Shown: positions 8,678-17,570 of the stretch, piece after piece | Position numbering within the stretch: the stretch's first letter is position 1 | Layout: each line of letters begins with the position of its first letter | The notes under the pieces: generated by a model | Database searches by the model: none | The model's input: only the letters and a program-made list of their open reading frames with translations | Told to the model about the DNA's origin: nothing | DNA from: Alphaproteobacteria bacterium | GTDB taxonomy: Bacteria; Pseudomonadota; Alphaproteobacteria; Caulobacterales; Aquidulcibacteraceae | Direction: 5' to 3' | Length of the DNA: 64,000 nt | Assembly (NCBI GenBank): GCA_027485915.1 | Contig: JAIXQA010000018.1 | Location: 1 to 64,000, forward strand | Translations under genes and position numbers: made by a program

Positions 8678-9711
8678 GCCTTCAAAAAACCATTCTAAAT
8701 TTGCTTCTGAAACTGCCCGACCCAATCCTTGTATCGATGGCAGGCGGCAAGCCCGTCGTGCGCGATGGCAGGACTCTGGATGCCCGCTTTCAATTCATTG
8801 CCCACAGCATAACCAAGCGCGGCGCGCCACCAGAACTGACCACAGAATTTGCCCGGCAGGGCACTGAGATTTTGACCCAATTGTTTGGCGGACCACTGGA
8901 ACCCGGGGTGAGCTGCCAAGACCGTGAGCTTGAGCTCGATGGCCGCACGATTAAGGCCCGCAGCTATCGCCCGTCCAACCAAAACCCACTCGCCCCCTTG
9001 TTTGTCTTTTATCATTTTGGCGGTGGCGTGGTTGGCAGTCTTGAGACGTGCCATGCGTTTTGTTCGATCCTTGCCAAGACGATTGGCTGCCCCGTGCTCT
9101 CGGTCGACTATCGTCTTGCGCCAGAACACAAATGGCCAGCAGGCTTGGATGACGCCATCGATTCCTATTTGTGGGCGCGCAACCATGCTCAAGAATTTGG
9201 GGCACCTGCGGGTGTAGCGGCCGTTGGCGGCGATTCCATGGGCGGCAATTTCAGTGCGATCCTTGCCCAAGAAATGCAAAGACGTGCGCTGCCACAGCCC
9301 TTCTTGCAACTCCTGATCTATCCCGCCACCACAATTCTCGAGACCGGCGGGTCAATGCAGTCCTGCGCAGATGCCTATCCGCTGACAGCTGACATTATGG
9401 CGTGGTTTATGGCCAATTATTTGCCCAATCCAAATTTGGGCGAGGCGCTTCGTGTCTCCCCCGCCCTCGCCCCAAGTCTTGTTGGCCTTGCCCCGGCGAT
9501 TGTGATTACGGCGGGTCACGATCCGTTGCGCGACCAAGGCCAAGCCTATGCCGAGGCGCTGGAAGCCGCAGAAGTTAAAGTGCATTTTCAATGCTATGAC
9601 AGCCTCGCCCATGGCTTTACCGCTTATACGGGGGCGGTACCTGCGGCGGATCGTGCCTGCCGGGAAATTGCGGCCGTTGCGGCGCGTGCCTATCGCGCCA
9701 TGGGTGGCTGA
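8674..9711 (+). CDS. Alpha/beta hydrolase (HSL-type esterase/lipase)
   Basis: 345 aa, probably a cytoplasmic carboxylesterase. The serine nucleophile lies in GDSMGG (about 186-191), the acid in GHDPLRDQG (about 282) and the His in AHGF (about 312). CPVLSVDYRLAPEHKWPAGLDD is characteristic of the hormone-sensitive-lipase group. The oxyanion motif reads YHFGGGVVGS (about 113-122), HFGGG instead of the usual HGGG. Middle gene of the TetR-esterase-quinone reductase operon, with overlapping starts and stops on both sides. Confidence 0.9.
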   Translation: MSLQKTILNLLLKLPDPILVSMAGGKPVVRDGRTLDARFQFIAHSITKRGAPPELTTEFARQGTEILTQLFGGPLEPGVSCQDRELELDGRTIKARSYRPSNQNPLAPLFVFYHFGGGVVGSLETCHAFCSILAKTIGCPVLSVDYRLAPEHKWPAGLDDAIDSYLWARNHAQEFGAPAGVAAVGGDSMGGNFSAILAQEMQRRALPQPFLQLLIYPATTILETGGSMQSCADAYPLTADIMAWFMANYLPNPNLGEALRVSPALAPSLVGLAPAIVITAGHDPLRDQGQAYAEALEAAEVKVHFQCYDSLAHGFTAYTGAVPAADRACREIAAVAARAYRAMGG

Positions 9712-10685
9712 TGCGCGCGTTTGTGTGCCATGCCATTAGCGATGATCTATCAGGTACGGGCTTGGCAGACATCGCCGTGCCAGAGCCAGGTGCTGGCGAA
9801 GTCTTGATCAAACTGAGGGCCGCAAGCGTCAATTTCCCCGATATCTTGATGTGCCAAGGCAGATATCAATTCAAACCAGAGCCCCCCTTCGTGCCCGGTC
9901 TGGATTGTGCCGGCGAGATCGTCGCCCTTGGGGCCGGCGTAACTGATTGGGCCGTCGGCGATGACGTCGTTGGTGGAGCCCGGCTGGGTGGCTTTGCTGA
10001 ATTTGCAATATTGTCGGCTGCTGCAATCCAGAAAAAACCACCCAATCTGAATTGGGACGAAGCGGCAGCCTATCAAGCAGCTTATCTAACCGCTTATGTC
10101 GCTTTGGTTCGCCGCGCCAACTTACAAGCAGGCGAGACACTTCTGGTGCATGGCGCGGCCGGGGGTGTCGGGCTAGCGGCGGTTCAATTGGGCCTGCATT
10201 TGGGCGCGCAAGTCATCGCGACCTCTGCGTCTGCCACCAAATTAGCAACCCTCAAAGCATTAGGCGTTGAACACACTTTGCTGGTCCAAGATGGCTTTCG
10301 AGAAGCTGTGAAAGCAATTTCGGGCGGAGGTGGTGCCGATGTGGTGTTTGATCCCGTCGGCGGCGATGTTTTTGATGAAAGTGTCCGCTGTATGGCCTTT
10401 GATGGCCGCCTGTTGGTCATTGGCTTCACGAGTGGGCGCATACCGACAGTCTCGGTCAATATGCCCTTGATTAAGGGCTTTTCCGTCATGGGTGTTCGCG
10501 CTGGTGAATATGGTCGCCAGTTTCCAGAACGCGGGCGGGAAAATGCAAAGGCTATCTATGATCTGGTGGCCAGTGGCAGCTTGAAGCCCTATGTCGGGGC
10601 ACACTTTAGCTTAAATGATGTACGCGCAGCGTTTGATTTGATGCTGGCGCGCCAATTGGTTGGCAAAGCAGTGATCGTGCCTTGA
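9711..10685 (+). CDS. NADPH:quinone oxidoreductase-like zinc-free dehydrogenase (MDR family)
   Basis: 324 aa medium-chain reductase. The N-terminal GroES-like part has AASVNFPDILMCQGRYQ and PFVPGLDCAGEIVALG; the Rossmann fold shows VHGAAGGVGLAAVQLG (about 146-161) for NADPH binding. Zinc-ligand residues of alcohol dehydrogenases are absent, which fits quinone oxidoreductases. GGGGADVVFDPVGGDVFDES is a family block. The ATG overlaps the esterase stop (TGATG). Together with the esterase and TetR it likely serves breakdown of a small ester or enone compound. Confidence 0.9.
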   Translation: MRAFVCHAISDDLSGTGLADIAVPEPGAGEVLIKLRAASVNFPDILMCQGRYQFKPEPPFVPGLDCAGEIVALGAGVTDWAVGDDVVGGARLGGFAEFAILSAAAIQKKPPNLNWDEAAAYQAAYLTAYVALVRRANLQAGETLLVHGAAGGVGLAAVQLGLHLGAQVIATSASATKLATLKALGVEHTLLVQDGFREAVKAISGGGGADVVFDPVGGDVFDESVRCMAFDGRLLVIGFTSGRIPTVSVNMPLIKGFSVMGVRAGEYGRQFPERGRENAKAIYDLVASGSLKPYVGAHFSLNDVRAAFDLMLARQLVGKAVIVP

Positions 10686-10699
10686 GGCTGATCCAACCC

Positions 10700-11587
10700 T
10701 TAGCCAACACCGACTTTTGCGACGACCTCTTCCAGACCGCTCACAACTTGGTCGCGCATGCGGGTCTGAAGATTGGGCGTTTTGAACAGCACATCAATCG
10801 CGTTCAAATGCGTTTGAATGACATCGGGTCGTACGGTCTCAGGGCCGCTCGAGCGGGTCAAATAGGTGCGCAGCAATTGCGCAACGCGCGAGACATGAAA
10901 ATCTTGGATCTCGTCTGCGATGGAGTGAACTTCGCCAACGGCACGCAGCAATTGCACCATGACATCGGTGCGGCCATCACGCAAAGCATTAAGAAGCAAG
11001 CCAATTCTTGCTACAGCTAGGTTCATGATCGAGCGCATCGACTCAATCATTTCTTCTTCGGACTCGATCTCCAACGGATCGTCAAAGCGGCGATATGGAC
11101 CTTTAAAGCTTGGTTCGGCCCGACGGCGACGACATGGGCCAGAATAGCCGGGATCATCAATAAAGTTACGCGGGCGCTCAATCACTTCGCGCAAGCGGTC
11201 ACAAACCGATTTCACCGAAACAGGCTTTAGGATGAATTCATCCACGCCTGAATTGCGCGCAAACTCAATCTGGCTCTTGCGATTATTGGCCGTCACCAGA
11301 ATGATGGGTGTAACTTTAAGCGTGTTGTCTTCGGACGCGCGTACTCGGCGCGTGAGCTCGATACCGTCGATATTGGGCATCATCCAATCGGTGATGAGGA
11401 CGTCTGGGCGAACTGAATCAAAAGCGTCCAGCCCATCTTCGCCATCCACCGCAACCGACACGCTGCGCACCCCTAAATTGCGCAAAATCTCGGTCAATAG
11501 AACGCGAAAGAATGGCTGATCGTCGACCACTAGGATCGACAACAAGGACAAATCTAGCCGTTGTGGTGTCCTCTGTTTGACAGGCAC
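10700..11587 (-). CDS. CheY-like response regulator with C-terminal helical domain
   Basis: 295 aa. The receiver domain (about residues 15-136) is intact: acidic pair D22/D23, phospho-acceptor D67 in LITDWMMP, T99 and K121 in LKPVS. After it comes FIDDPGYSGPCRRRR (142-156), a tail seen in many alphaproteobacterial stand-alone receivers. The remaining 140 residues look helical without a DNA-binding or enzymatic motif. Start is GTG 11587 with GAGGA upstream. No histidine kinase is nearby, so its partner is unknown. Convergent with the quinone reductase. Confidence 0.87.
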   Translation of the reverse strand: MPVKQRTPQRLDLSLLSILVVDDQPFFRVLLTEILRNLGVRSVSVAVDGEDGLDAFDSVRPDVLITDWMMPNIDGIELTRRVRASEDNTLKVTPIILVTANNRKSQIEFARNSGVDEFILKPVSVKSVCDRLREVIERPRNFIDDPGYSGPCRRRRAEPSFKGPYRRFDDPLEIESEEEMIESMRSIMNLAVARIGLLLNALRDGRTDVMVQLLRAVGEVHSIADEIQDFHVSRVAQLLRTYLTRSSGPETVRPDVIQTHLNAIDVLFKTPNLQTRMRDQVVSGLEEVVAKVGVG

Positions 11588-11689
11588 GCGTCACATTCCT
11601 CAAAATCAGCCGCAAACTTAGCCAGTTCGGGGTTAAGATCGCCTTACCAGTGGCTACATGTTTCCCGAAAGTTACTGCGAGAAACACAC

Positions 11690-12682
11690 CTATGGTCGAT
11701 CCGCTGATTTGCTCATATCCGCAACCGCATCGCGTTTGACCCGAGCAATCGCATCCAACACCGCCTGTCCATAAATAGGGCCAAGGATGGTTGTGTGGTT
11801 CGCCGCCTCGATATTGATGGACGAACCGCGTTTTGATAGGCGCGCCGCGCGCGCTTGGGCTTCCTTCCACGCATCGCGCCCCGGCGACACGGGCCCCGCC
11901 GAGATAGTGGCAACTGGGATAGCCTCCAGAAAGGGATCTGCTGCTATGGCGGCTTGGGCACCATCAATCGTCGCAGAGATTTCTGCCGCAGACGCCCGCA
12001 TGTGAGATGGCGCGCCAAACATGCGGCGCTTTTCCTTCAATGGGATGCCGCTTAAGCCGATACGATTGGCGTAAAAGGGGGCTAAGGGCTTCACGAGACC
12101 AAATTGGGCGAAGCCAGCCCCAATGCGGGCAAGCCTCTGATACCGCTGGATCCACACTTGGGCTTCTGGGATGGAAATCGCGCTGGGATCGGCTGCATCA
12201 ATCAAGACTAGGCCAACTACGTCTTGCGGATTTTGACTGATGTAAGCGCGCGTCAACAAACCTGCCATGGAGTGGCCAACCAAAACATAGGGGCCCTTCT
12301 CGCCAGCGGCGGTCAATAAGGCCTTTAGCTCGCCCGCCATAGTACCGGGGTCACGCGGTGCTTTTGACGGCTCTGACCAGCCCATGCCAGCCCGATCATA
12401 AGAACAAGTCCGGCTGGTTTTGGCCACCTGCGGCTGAAGATAGCCCCAATCGGCTGCGGCCGAATAAGCCCCTGATTCGAAGATGATTGTCGGCTCTCCG
12501 GGCCGGGCCTCTCCTTCGCAAACCAATCTTTGCTTGCGGCCATCGACCTCAATGAACACACCGCGTGGCGGGTTTTTCCAGCCCCCAGCTGCCATGGCTA
12601 ACCCCGTTCCTGTCCACGCCAAAATGCACGCCAATGAGACGAGGCCGATCCAGCGCAGAATTGTCAAAGCTAATTTTCTCAC
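11690..12682 (-). CDS. Alpha/beta hydrolase, membrane-anchored
   Basis: About 330 aa from GTG 12682. An N-terminal hydrophobic segment (about residues 5-30) suggests an anchor or signal peptide. The fold motifs are present: nucleophile in VGHSMAG (about 132-138) and catalytic His in EAANHTTILG near the C-terminus. TCSYDRAGMGWSE is typical of this hydrolase group. A longer frame starts at 12751 but would overlap the upstream DUF1499 gene by 62 bp; the GTG, 7 bp after that gene's stop, is preferred. Substrate unknown; co-transcribed with DUF1499. Confidence 0.82.
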   Translation of the reverse strand: MRKLALTILRWIGLVSLACILAWTGTGLAMAAGGWKNPPRGVFIEVDGRKQRLVCEGEARPGEPTIIFESGAYSAAADWGYLQPQVAKTSRTCSYDRAGMGWSEPSKAPRDPGTMAGELKALLTAAGEKGPYVLVGHSMAGLLTRAYISQNPQDVVGLVLIDAADPSAISIPEAQVWIQRYQRLARIGAGFAQFGLVKPLAPFYANRIGLSGIPLKEKRRMFGAPSHMRASAAEISATIDGAQAAIAADPFLEAIPVATISAGPVSPGRDAWKEAQARAARLSKRGSSINIEAANHTTILGPIYGQAVLDAIARVKRDAVADMSKSADRP

Positions 12683-12689
12683 CGCTCGC

Positions 12690-13100
12690 TTAGCCCGCCG
12701 CTGGCAGTTTTTGCGCCAAAAGCGACAGCCATAGACGAACGCGCTTTTCATTCACGCCCATGTCGCGAATCCCATATTTGGAGCGAGAAAACACGCAAAT
12801 GGAAGCTTTGCCTTCCCCCAAATCAACCGGCAAAGCTGTAATCCAATCTGGAAAGCCAACCACGGAAGTGCGCTGAACCGCTTCAATCTGGCCTTCTTCT
12901 TCGCGGATGTCGGACACGCGCGATTGGCTACGCGCGATCTCTAACCAAGCCTCGCGCACTTGGCTGACGCTGGCTTGAAACACGCCAGACACCAAGTCGG
13001 GTGCCTGTTCAGCCTGATAGCCTCCAGGCAAAGCCAAGCATTGGTTGGGCTTCCAGATTTTCTTAAAGCGGGCAAAGTCGAGCGGAAAGTCTTTGATCAT
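12690..13100 (-). CDS. DUF1499 domain protein
   Basis: 136 aa from ATG 13100, chosen because AAGGA lies 8 nt upstream; a TTG at 13121 is the longer alternative. The conserved run VREAWLEIARSQSRV, then the C-terminal region SICVFSRSKYGIRDMGVNEKRV matches DUF1499, a family of unknown function often found as a lipid-binding-like extracytoplasmic module. No signal peptide is evident here. Followed by the hydrolase gene 7 bp downstream, and preceded by the DUF2855 gene in the same direction. Confidence 0.8.
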   Translation of the reverse strand: MIKDFPLDFARFKKIWKPNQCLALPGGYQAEQAPDLVSGVFQASVSQVREAWLEIARSQSRVSDIREEEGQIEAVQRTSVVGFPDWITALPVDLGEGKASICVFSRSKYGIRDMGVNEKRVRLWLSLLAQKLPAAG

Positions 13101-13145
13101 CGGGGCGTCCTTAAACGGCAAAGCTCAAACAGCAGGTTGTGATTG

Positions 13146-14222
13146 TTACAGGACAATGACAAGGCCTTCTTTGGCCGAAACCTCATTATCTAACAGTCGC
13201 TTCCATGCCGATTGAGCAGCCTCAAAGCCTTCTGCTTCGACGACGTCCAGCCACGCCCGCGACTCATGGGCAAACCGGTCGAAGGCCGCATCGACCGCCC
13301 GGTTAAACTCTGCCCCACCCCAAGCCGCACTCAAACGCGCCATATGAGCAGGGGCAAAGAAGAATTGTGGTTTCGGACCGGGCAATGCGGCAGGCGCAGC
13401 AGACCGTTCAGCATCCCAATGCGCCCCACCGACAATGATGGACTGCTTCAGGAGGTCGCCCAATTTATGGTGCACGCCCGATGTCACCGCAGGATCACCA
13501 GCAAAATCCACATAAACGGAGGCTTCCAGCGGCAAGTCGGCTAATTGGTCATAGGTCACGACAAGGTCGTAATAGCCGGTAGCTTCCACAAAGGCCTTAG
13601 ACCGAGCCGAAGTTAGGCCAATCAGCTTCACGCCGCCGCGCCGTTTCAGGCAGGCATTCATCGACAAGGCCGTCTTACTCGACGCACTCGAGGAGATCAC
13701 ATAGGCGCTGTCCCAATGGCGCTCGTCGGCGATCCAATCGTCGAGCAAAAAGCCTGTCATAAATAGAGGCTTCAAAAGCGCGACACGGCCCTCAGTTTCA
13801 GCGTCCTGAGGTTGAACCACGGTGTAGTGATTATAAGCGGCAGCCATTTCCTGACGATGGGCCGCTCCGTCGCGGAAGCCCGAAGCGCTGACTTTGACGG
13901 GCTGAACCTTTAGCGTGTTGGCAATTGGGAAATAGCCATAAACACGGGTGCCCACCACAACCCCTAGAGCTTTAGATGCAATCACCTCTGCAAAACCCCA
14001 AACCGGCACGCGGCCGAGGCTGGCGCTGCTAGCCGGGAAAAAATTCCAATACTTCATCCCATCGCCAAACATAGCGTAAGTCACATTATTGGCTGTCAGG
14101 GAGAAACGCGAAATGGACAACAAGGCTTCGCCTTCCGCCAGATCATCCAGTGTTTGGGCGGTGAGCTGCATATCGCGGAACGATTGACGCCCCATTTCCA
14201 GCACGAATTGATTGACGCTCAT
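13146..14222 (-). CDS. DUF2855 family protein
   Basis: 358 aa. The pattern [26 protein letters not shown] near the N-terminus and [11 protein letters not shown]...[12 protein letters not shown] in the middle identify DUF2855, distant relatives of medium-chain dehydrogenases without a clear enzymatic assignment. The Ser-rich turn [10 protein letters not shown] stands where the nucleotide-binding glycine loop would be. Minus strand, first of a possible three-gene run with DUF1499 and the hydrolase. Divergent from metX with about 100 bp between. Confidence 0.85.
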   Translation of the reverse strand: MSVNQFVLEMGRQSFRDMQLTAQTLDDLAEGEALLSISRFSLTANNVTYAMFGDGMKYWNFFPASSASLGRVPVWGFAEVIASKALGVVVGTRVYGYFPIANTLKVQPVKVSASGFRDGAAHRQEMAAAYNHYTVVQPQDAETEGRVALLKPLFMTGFLLDDWIADERHWDSAYVISSSASSKTALSMNACLKRRGGVKLIGLTSARSKAFVEATGYYDLVVTYDQLADLPLEASVYVDFAGDPAVTSGVHHKLGDLLKQSIIVGGAHWDAERSAAPAALPGPKPQFFFAPAHMARLSAAWGGAEFNRAVDAAFDRFAHESRAWLDVVEAEGFEAAQSAWKRLLDNEVSAKEGLVIVL

Positions 14223-14326
14223 GGCCGTATCTCCCTAAAACTCTTCTCAGTCCACCTTGCACTGACTGGATCAAAAGTGCGAGGCCCCTCGACCATTCCT
14301 TAAAGTCCGTCTATCGGCTTGTCATC

Positions 14327-15442
14327 ATGACTTCCGCTTTGCAAATTCTTCGCTTGGACATTGGCTTGCCGTTAGACAGCGGCGCTGTTCTGTCGCCATT
14401 GGAAATCGGCTATGAGACCTGGGGTGAGTTGAACGCGGCTAAGTCCAATGCTGTGCTCATTTGTCATGCTTTGACAGGCGATCAATTTGTTGCCGGTCCT
14501 AACCCCGTGACGGGCCAACCGGCTTGGTGGGCGAATTTGGTTGGGCCGGGCCAAATCATCGATACAGACCGCTATTTTGTTGTCTGCTCGAACGTTCTAG
14601 GCGGCTGTATGGGTACATCGGGTCCTGCTTCCATCGGACCTGACGGTCAGCCCTACGGTCTGTCCTTCCCCGTCATCACGATTGCCGACATGGTGCGCGC
14701 ACAGGCCGCCTTGGTCGATCATTTGGGGATCGAGCGCTTATTTGCGGTGATTGGCGGCTCGATGGGTGGCATGCAGGTGCTGGAATGGATTGCCAGTCGG
14801 CCAGAGCGGGTGGGCGCGGCCATGCCAATTGCTTCAGCGGCGCGTCACTCAGCCCAGAACATTGCCTTCCACGAAGTAGGCCGCCAAGCCGTGATGGCAG
14901 ACCCTGACTGGCAAGGCGGGGCTTATCAGGCCAAGGGCACCAGGCCCGTAAAGGGTCTTTCGGTGGCGCGCATGGCCGCGCACATCACCTATTTGTCTGA
15001 CGCTGCTCTCCACCGTAAATTCGGCCGCAGGTTGCAAGACCGCAATGAAGTCGCGTTTGGCTTTGACGCAGATTTCCAAATTGAGAGCTATTTGCGCTAT
15101 CAGGGCAGCCGCTTTGTCGACCGGTTTGACGCCAATTCCTATCTCTATATCACCCGCGCCATGGACTATTTCGACTTGGCAGCAGGCTTTAATGGACGCT
15201 TGAGCGATGCCTTTACCGCCTTCAAAGGTCGGGCCTGTGTCGTGTCCTTCTCATCGGATTGGCACTATCCCCCGGCTGACAGTCGACACATCACGCGCGC
15301 GATGATCGGAGCGGGCGTGGAAGTTTCCGCCTTTGAAGTGGAAACTGACAAGGGCCATGATGCTTTCCTGCTGGATGAGCCTCAATTCCATGAAGCGATG
15401 GCGGGCTTTTTGGCTGCTAGCGCCGCAGATCAGGGCTTGTAA
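14327..15442 (+). CDS. metX: Homoserine O-acetyltransferase
   Basis: 371 aa alpha/beta-hydrolase-fold enzyme that acylates homoserine in methionine synthesis. The nucleophile elbow [12 protein letters not shown] is at about 142-153; [23 protein letters not shown] and [10 protein letters not shown] are family blocks, and the His lies in [10 protein letters not shown] near 345. First gene of a metX-metW-ccmA-ccmB string: the stop overlaps the metW start as TAATG. The usual alphaproteobacterial partner MetW follows directly. No SAM-II or SAM/SAH riboswitch was recognised in the 104 bp upstream. Confidence 0.95.
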   Translation: MTSALQILRLDIGLPLDSGAVLSPLEIGYETWGELNAAKSNAVLICHALTGDQFVAGPNPVTGQPAWWANLVGPGQIIDTDRYFVVCSNVLGGCMGTSGPASIGPDGQPYGLSFPVITIADMVRAQAALVDHLGIERLFAVIGGSMGGMQVLEWIASRPERVGAAMPIASAARHSAQNIAFHEVGRQAVMADPDWQGGAYQAKGTRPVKGLSVARMAAHITYLSDAALHRKFGRRLQDRNEVAFGFDADFQIESYLRYQGSRFVDRFDANSYLYITRAMDYFDLAAGFNGRLSDAFTAFKGRACVVSFSSDWHYPPADSRHITRAMIGAGVEVSAFEVETDKGHDAFLLDEPQFHEAMAGFLAASAADQGL

Positions 15443-16074
15443 TGAAGAACGCCGCCTCAACCCGCGCCGATCACGAGATCATCATCAATGCCGTACCACA
15501 GGGCGCACGCGTGCTTGATGTTGGCTGTAGCGATGGGGTATTGCTGCATCGCTTGAAGCAAGAGCGCAATGCCATTGTGCGCGGTATGGAGTTAAGCCAA
15601 GCCGGCGTGAATGCCTGTGTGGCCAAAGGCCTATCGGTGGTGCAAGGCGACGCAGACCTTGATCTTGCGCTTTATCCCGATGATTCCTTTGACATTGTTG
15701 TGCTCTCACGCACCATTCAAGCAACCCGCAAACCTGAAATGGTGTTGAAGCAAATGCACCGTATCGGGGCCAAGGCCGTCGTGTCACTGCCCAATTTCGG
15801 CTTTTGGCAAGTGAGGCTGTCGCTCCTTTTCAATGGCCGCATGCCTGTGACGCAGGGGCTGCCCGATTCCTGGCACGAGACCGAGAATTTGCATCTCTGC
15901 ACGCTTTTGGATTTCGACGACTTAGCCAAACAATCGGGCTTTGAACTGGAATCCGTCACCCGGATTGCAGCCGGAAAAGCCAGTGCGCCGTCTATCGGCA
16001 CTTCCAGCTTGCTCAATTGGTTATCTGAAGAAGCCGTGTTTGTTTTAAAGCGCGCTGGGATGGCGTCTCGGTGA
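15442..16074 (+). CDS. metW: Methionine biosynthesis protein MetW
   Basis: 210 aa SAM-methyltransferase-like protein that partners MetX. The SAM loop is VLDVGCSDGVLL (about 20-31); GMELSQAGVNACVAKGLSVVQGDAD and FDIVVLSRTIQATRKPEMVL are typical of MetW, as is WHETENLHLCTLLDFDDL. Overlaps metX by one base and ccmA by four (GTGA), which argues for a single transcript. Confidence 0.95.
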   Translation: MKNAASTRADHEIIINAVPQGARVLDVGCSDGVLLHRLKQERNAIVRGMELSQAGVNACVAKGLSVVQGDADLDLALYPDDSFDIVVLSRTIQATRKPEMVLKQMHRIGAKAVVSLPNFGFWQVRLSLLFNGRMPVTQGLPDSWHETENLHLCTLLDFDDLAKQSGFELESVTRIAAGKASAPSIGTSSLLNWLSEEAVFVLKRAGMASR

Positions 16075-16727
16075 CGGGCGCGCGCCCACACCAACATGAT
16101 GTGCGGCTGCAGATCGCGGGCCTTGACTTGCAGCGCGGCTTTCGCCGCTTGGTGACAGGTTTTGATCTGACCTGCGCGCCGGGCGATATCATCGCCCTGC
16201 AAGGCCCAAACGGCAGCGGCAAAACCACACTTTTGCGCGCGATCGCAGGCTTTCACACCGCTGCCGCGGGCCGCATCACCCTGTCGCGCACCCAAGGCGC
16301 ACAGATTGAAGAGGCTGGAGAAGTTCTGTCTTTCTTAGGTCATCAAGATCCGATCAAGGCGGGCGAAAAGCTGATCGACCAGCTTTGCTTTTGGGCCGAT
16401 CTGTGCGGTGCCAATCGAGAGCGCGTTAGAGATACCTTGGCCCGCGTCGGCCTTACCAAACAAGCCGATTTGCAAGGTGGGGTCTTATCTGCTGGCCAAC
16501 GCAAACGCGCCGCGCTTGCCCGCTTGTTGTTAGAAGATCGCGCCATTTGGCTGTTGGACGAGCCTGCTTCACCCTTGGATCAAGAAGGCCGCGCCTTATT
16601 GGGCACCTTGCTCGATCAGCATGCCAAGCAAGGCGGGATCATATTGGCAGCAGTGCACGACCCCCTACCCGGTGTCAGTGCCCGCGTGCTCAATCTCGGC
16701 ACCGTCGAGAGCGGGGTGGCCGCATGA
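16071..16727 (+). CDS. ccmA: Heme exporter ATP-binding protein CcmA
   Basis: 218 aa ABC ATPase of the CcmAB complex used in cytochrome c maturation system I. Walker A GPNGSGKTT is near residue 45, the signature LSAGQRKR near 140 and Walker B IWLLDEP near 160, followed by a D-loop SPLD. Start is GTG 16071 overlapping the metW stop. ccmB follows with a 4 bp overlap. The other ccm genes seen here, ccmC-ccmD-ccmG, are 22 kb away. Confidence 0.94.
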   Translation: MTGARPHQHDVRLQIAGLDLQRGFRRLVTGFDLTCAPGDIIALQGPNGSGKTTLLRAIAGFHTAAAGRITLSRTQGAQIEEAGEVLSFLGHQDPIKAGEKLIDQLCFWADLCGANRERVRDTLARVGLTKQADLQGGVLSAGQRKRAALARLLLEDRAIWLLDEPASPLDQEGRALLGTLLDQHAKQGGIILAAVHDPLPGVSARVLNLGTVESGVAA

Positions 16728-17401
16728 GTTTGGCGCGCGCCTGTCTGGCTATACTCACCCGCGAAGTTCGCCTTGGCTGGGGCGCAGGCGGCGGTGCCCT
16801 CTTATCGGCCAGCTTCTTTGCGGGCTCTGTCATGGTGGCCCCCTTCGCCTTGGGCCCGGCGCCTGACACTTTGGGCAAGATAGGCCCGGGCTATTTGTGG
16901 TTGGCCCTGACCTTGGCCAGTCTGGTTAGTCTTGAGCGATTGTTTCAAGCCGATTTAGAAGACGGGACGCTCGACCAGATGCTACTCAGCCCAGTGCCCC
17001 CTAGTTTGCAGGTATTGTGCAAGATTTTGGGCCAATGGTTGGCGACGGCTGTGCCCTTGTTGGTCATTAGCCCGATTGCTGCCCTTCTGGTGCGGGTCGA
17101 GCCTGCGGTGATTTTGCCACTGTGTCTACAATTGGCGGTGGGCAGTCTAGGCCTCTTCCTGATCGGTGCGATTGGCGCAGCTTTGGGGGCCAGCGTCCGA
17201 CGCGGGGGCCTCTTGGTCGCCCTCGTCGTCCTACCCCTCTATGCACCCAGTGTGATTTTCGGCGCGAGTGCGGCAGCCGCCCTTGCCACCGGCGGGGATT
17301 TTCTAAGCCAGCCGTTTCTGTTTTTGTGCGCTTTGGTGCTGGCAGCTTTGGCCTTTGCGCCAGTCGCCGCGGCGGCGGCGGTTCGTTTGCACGTTGATTG
17401 A
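16724..17401 (+). CDS. ccmB: Heme exporter permease CcmB
   Basis: 225 aa inner-membrane protein with about six hydrophobic segments, partner of CcmA in releasing holo-CcmE. Family features include LTREVRLGWGAGGGALLSASFF at the start, LERLFQADLEDGTLDQMLLSP and LVVLPLYAPSVIFGA. ATG 16724 overlaps the ccmA stop (ATGA). Much longer frames upstream run through ccmA and are not supported. It ends the metX operon, followed by an inverted repeat pair. Confidence 0.94.
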   Translation: MSLARACLAILTREVRLGWGAGGGALLSASFFAGSVMVAPFALGPAPDTLGKIGPGYLWLALTLASLVSLERLFQADLEDGTLDQMLLSPVPPSLQVLCKILGQWLATAVPLLVISPIAALLVRVEPAVILPLCLQLAVGSLGLFLIGAIGAALGASVRRGGLLVALVVLPLYAPSVIFGASAAAALATGGDFLSQPFLFLCALVLAALAFAPVAAAAAVRLHVD

Positions 17402-17416
17402 TGGGTGTGTCAGGAA

Positions 17417-17565
17417 CTCCCCTCTCCTCTTGGGAGAAGGGTCGGGGGTGAGGGTTTACGGGCCAAAAACTCATTGTGTTTAGTGATTTAGGGTCGGCTG
17501 TCAGCACTAAATTATTGTTAGCTAAAGCCCTCACCCCAACCCCTCTCCCAGAGGGAGAGGGGCTC
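17417..17565. repeat. Inverted pair of CCCTCACCCC intergenic repeats
   Basis: Two copies of a GC-rich hairpin element in opposite orientation: 17417-17454 and 17528-17565. Each contains its own short stem (CTCCC...GGGAG type) and the CCCTCACCCC end. They lie between the convergent ccmB and TlpA genes. This element is common in proteobacterial intergenic DNA. A pair folded together could end transcription from both sides. Confidence 0.75.
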
Positions 17566-17570
17566 TCCCC

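Noticed and set aside
12683-12751. Longer start for the membrane-anchored hydrolase
   Set aside because: It would overlap the DUF1499 gene by 62 bp; the GTG at 12682 just after that gene's stop is more likely.
14223-14326. SAM-II or SAM/SAH riboswitch before metX
   Set aside because: The expected conserved blocks were not seen in the 104 bp upstream region.
16547-16723. N-terminal extension of ccmB running through ccmA
   Set aside because: It lies wholly within ccmA in another frame; the ATG at 16724 with an ATGA overlap gives a normal CcmB.
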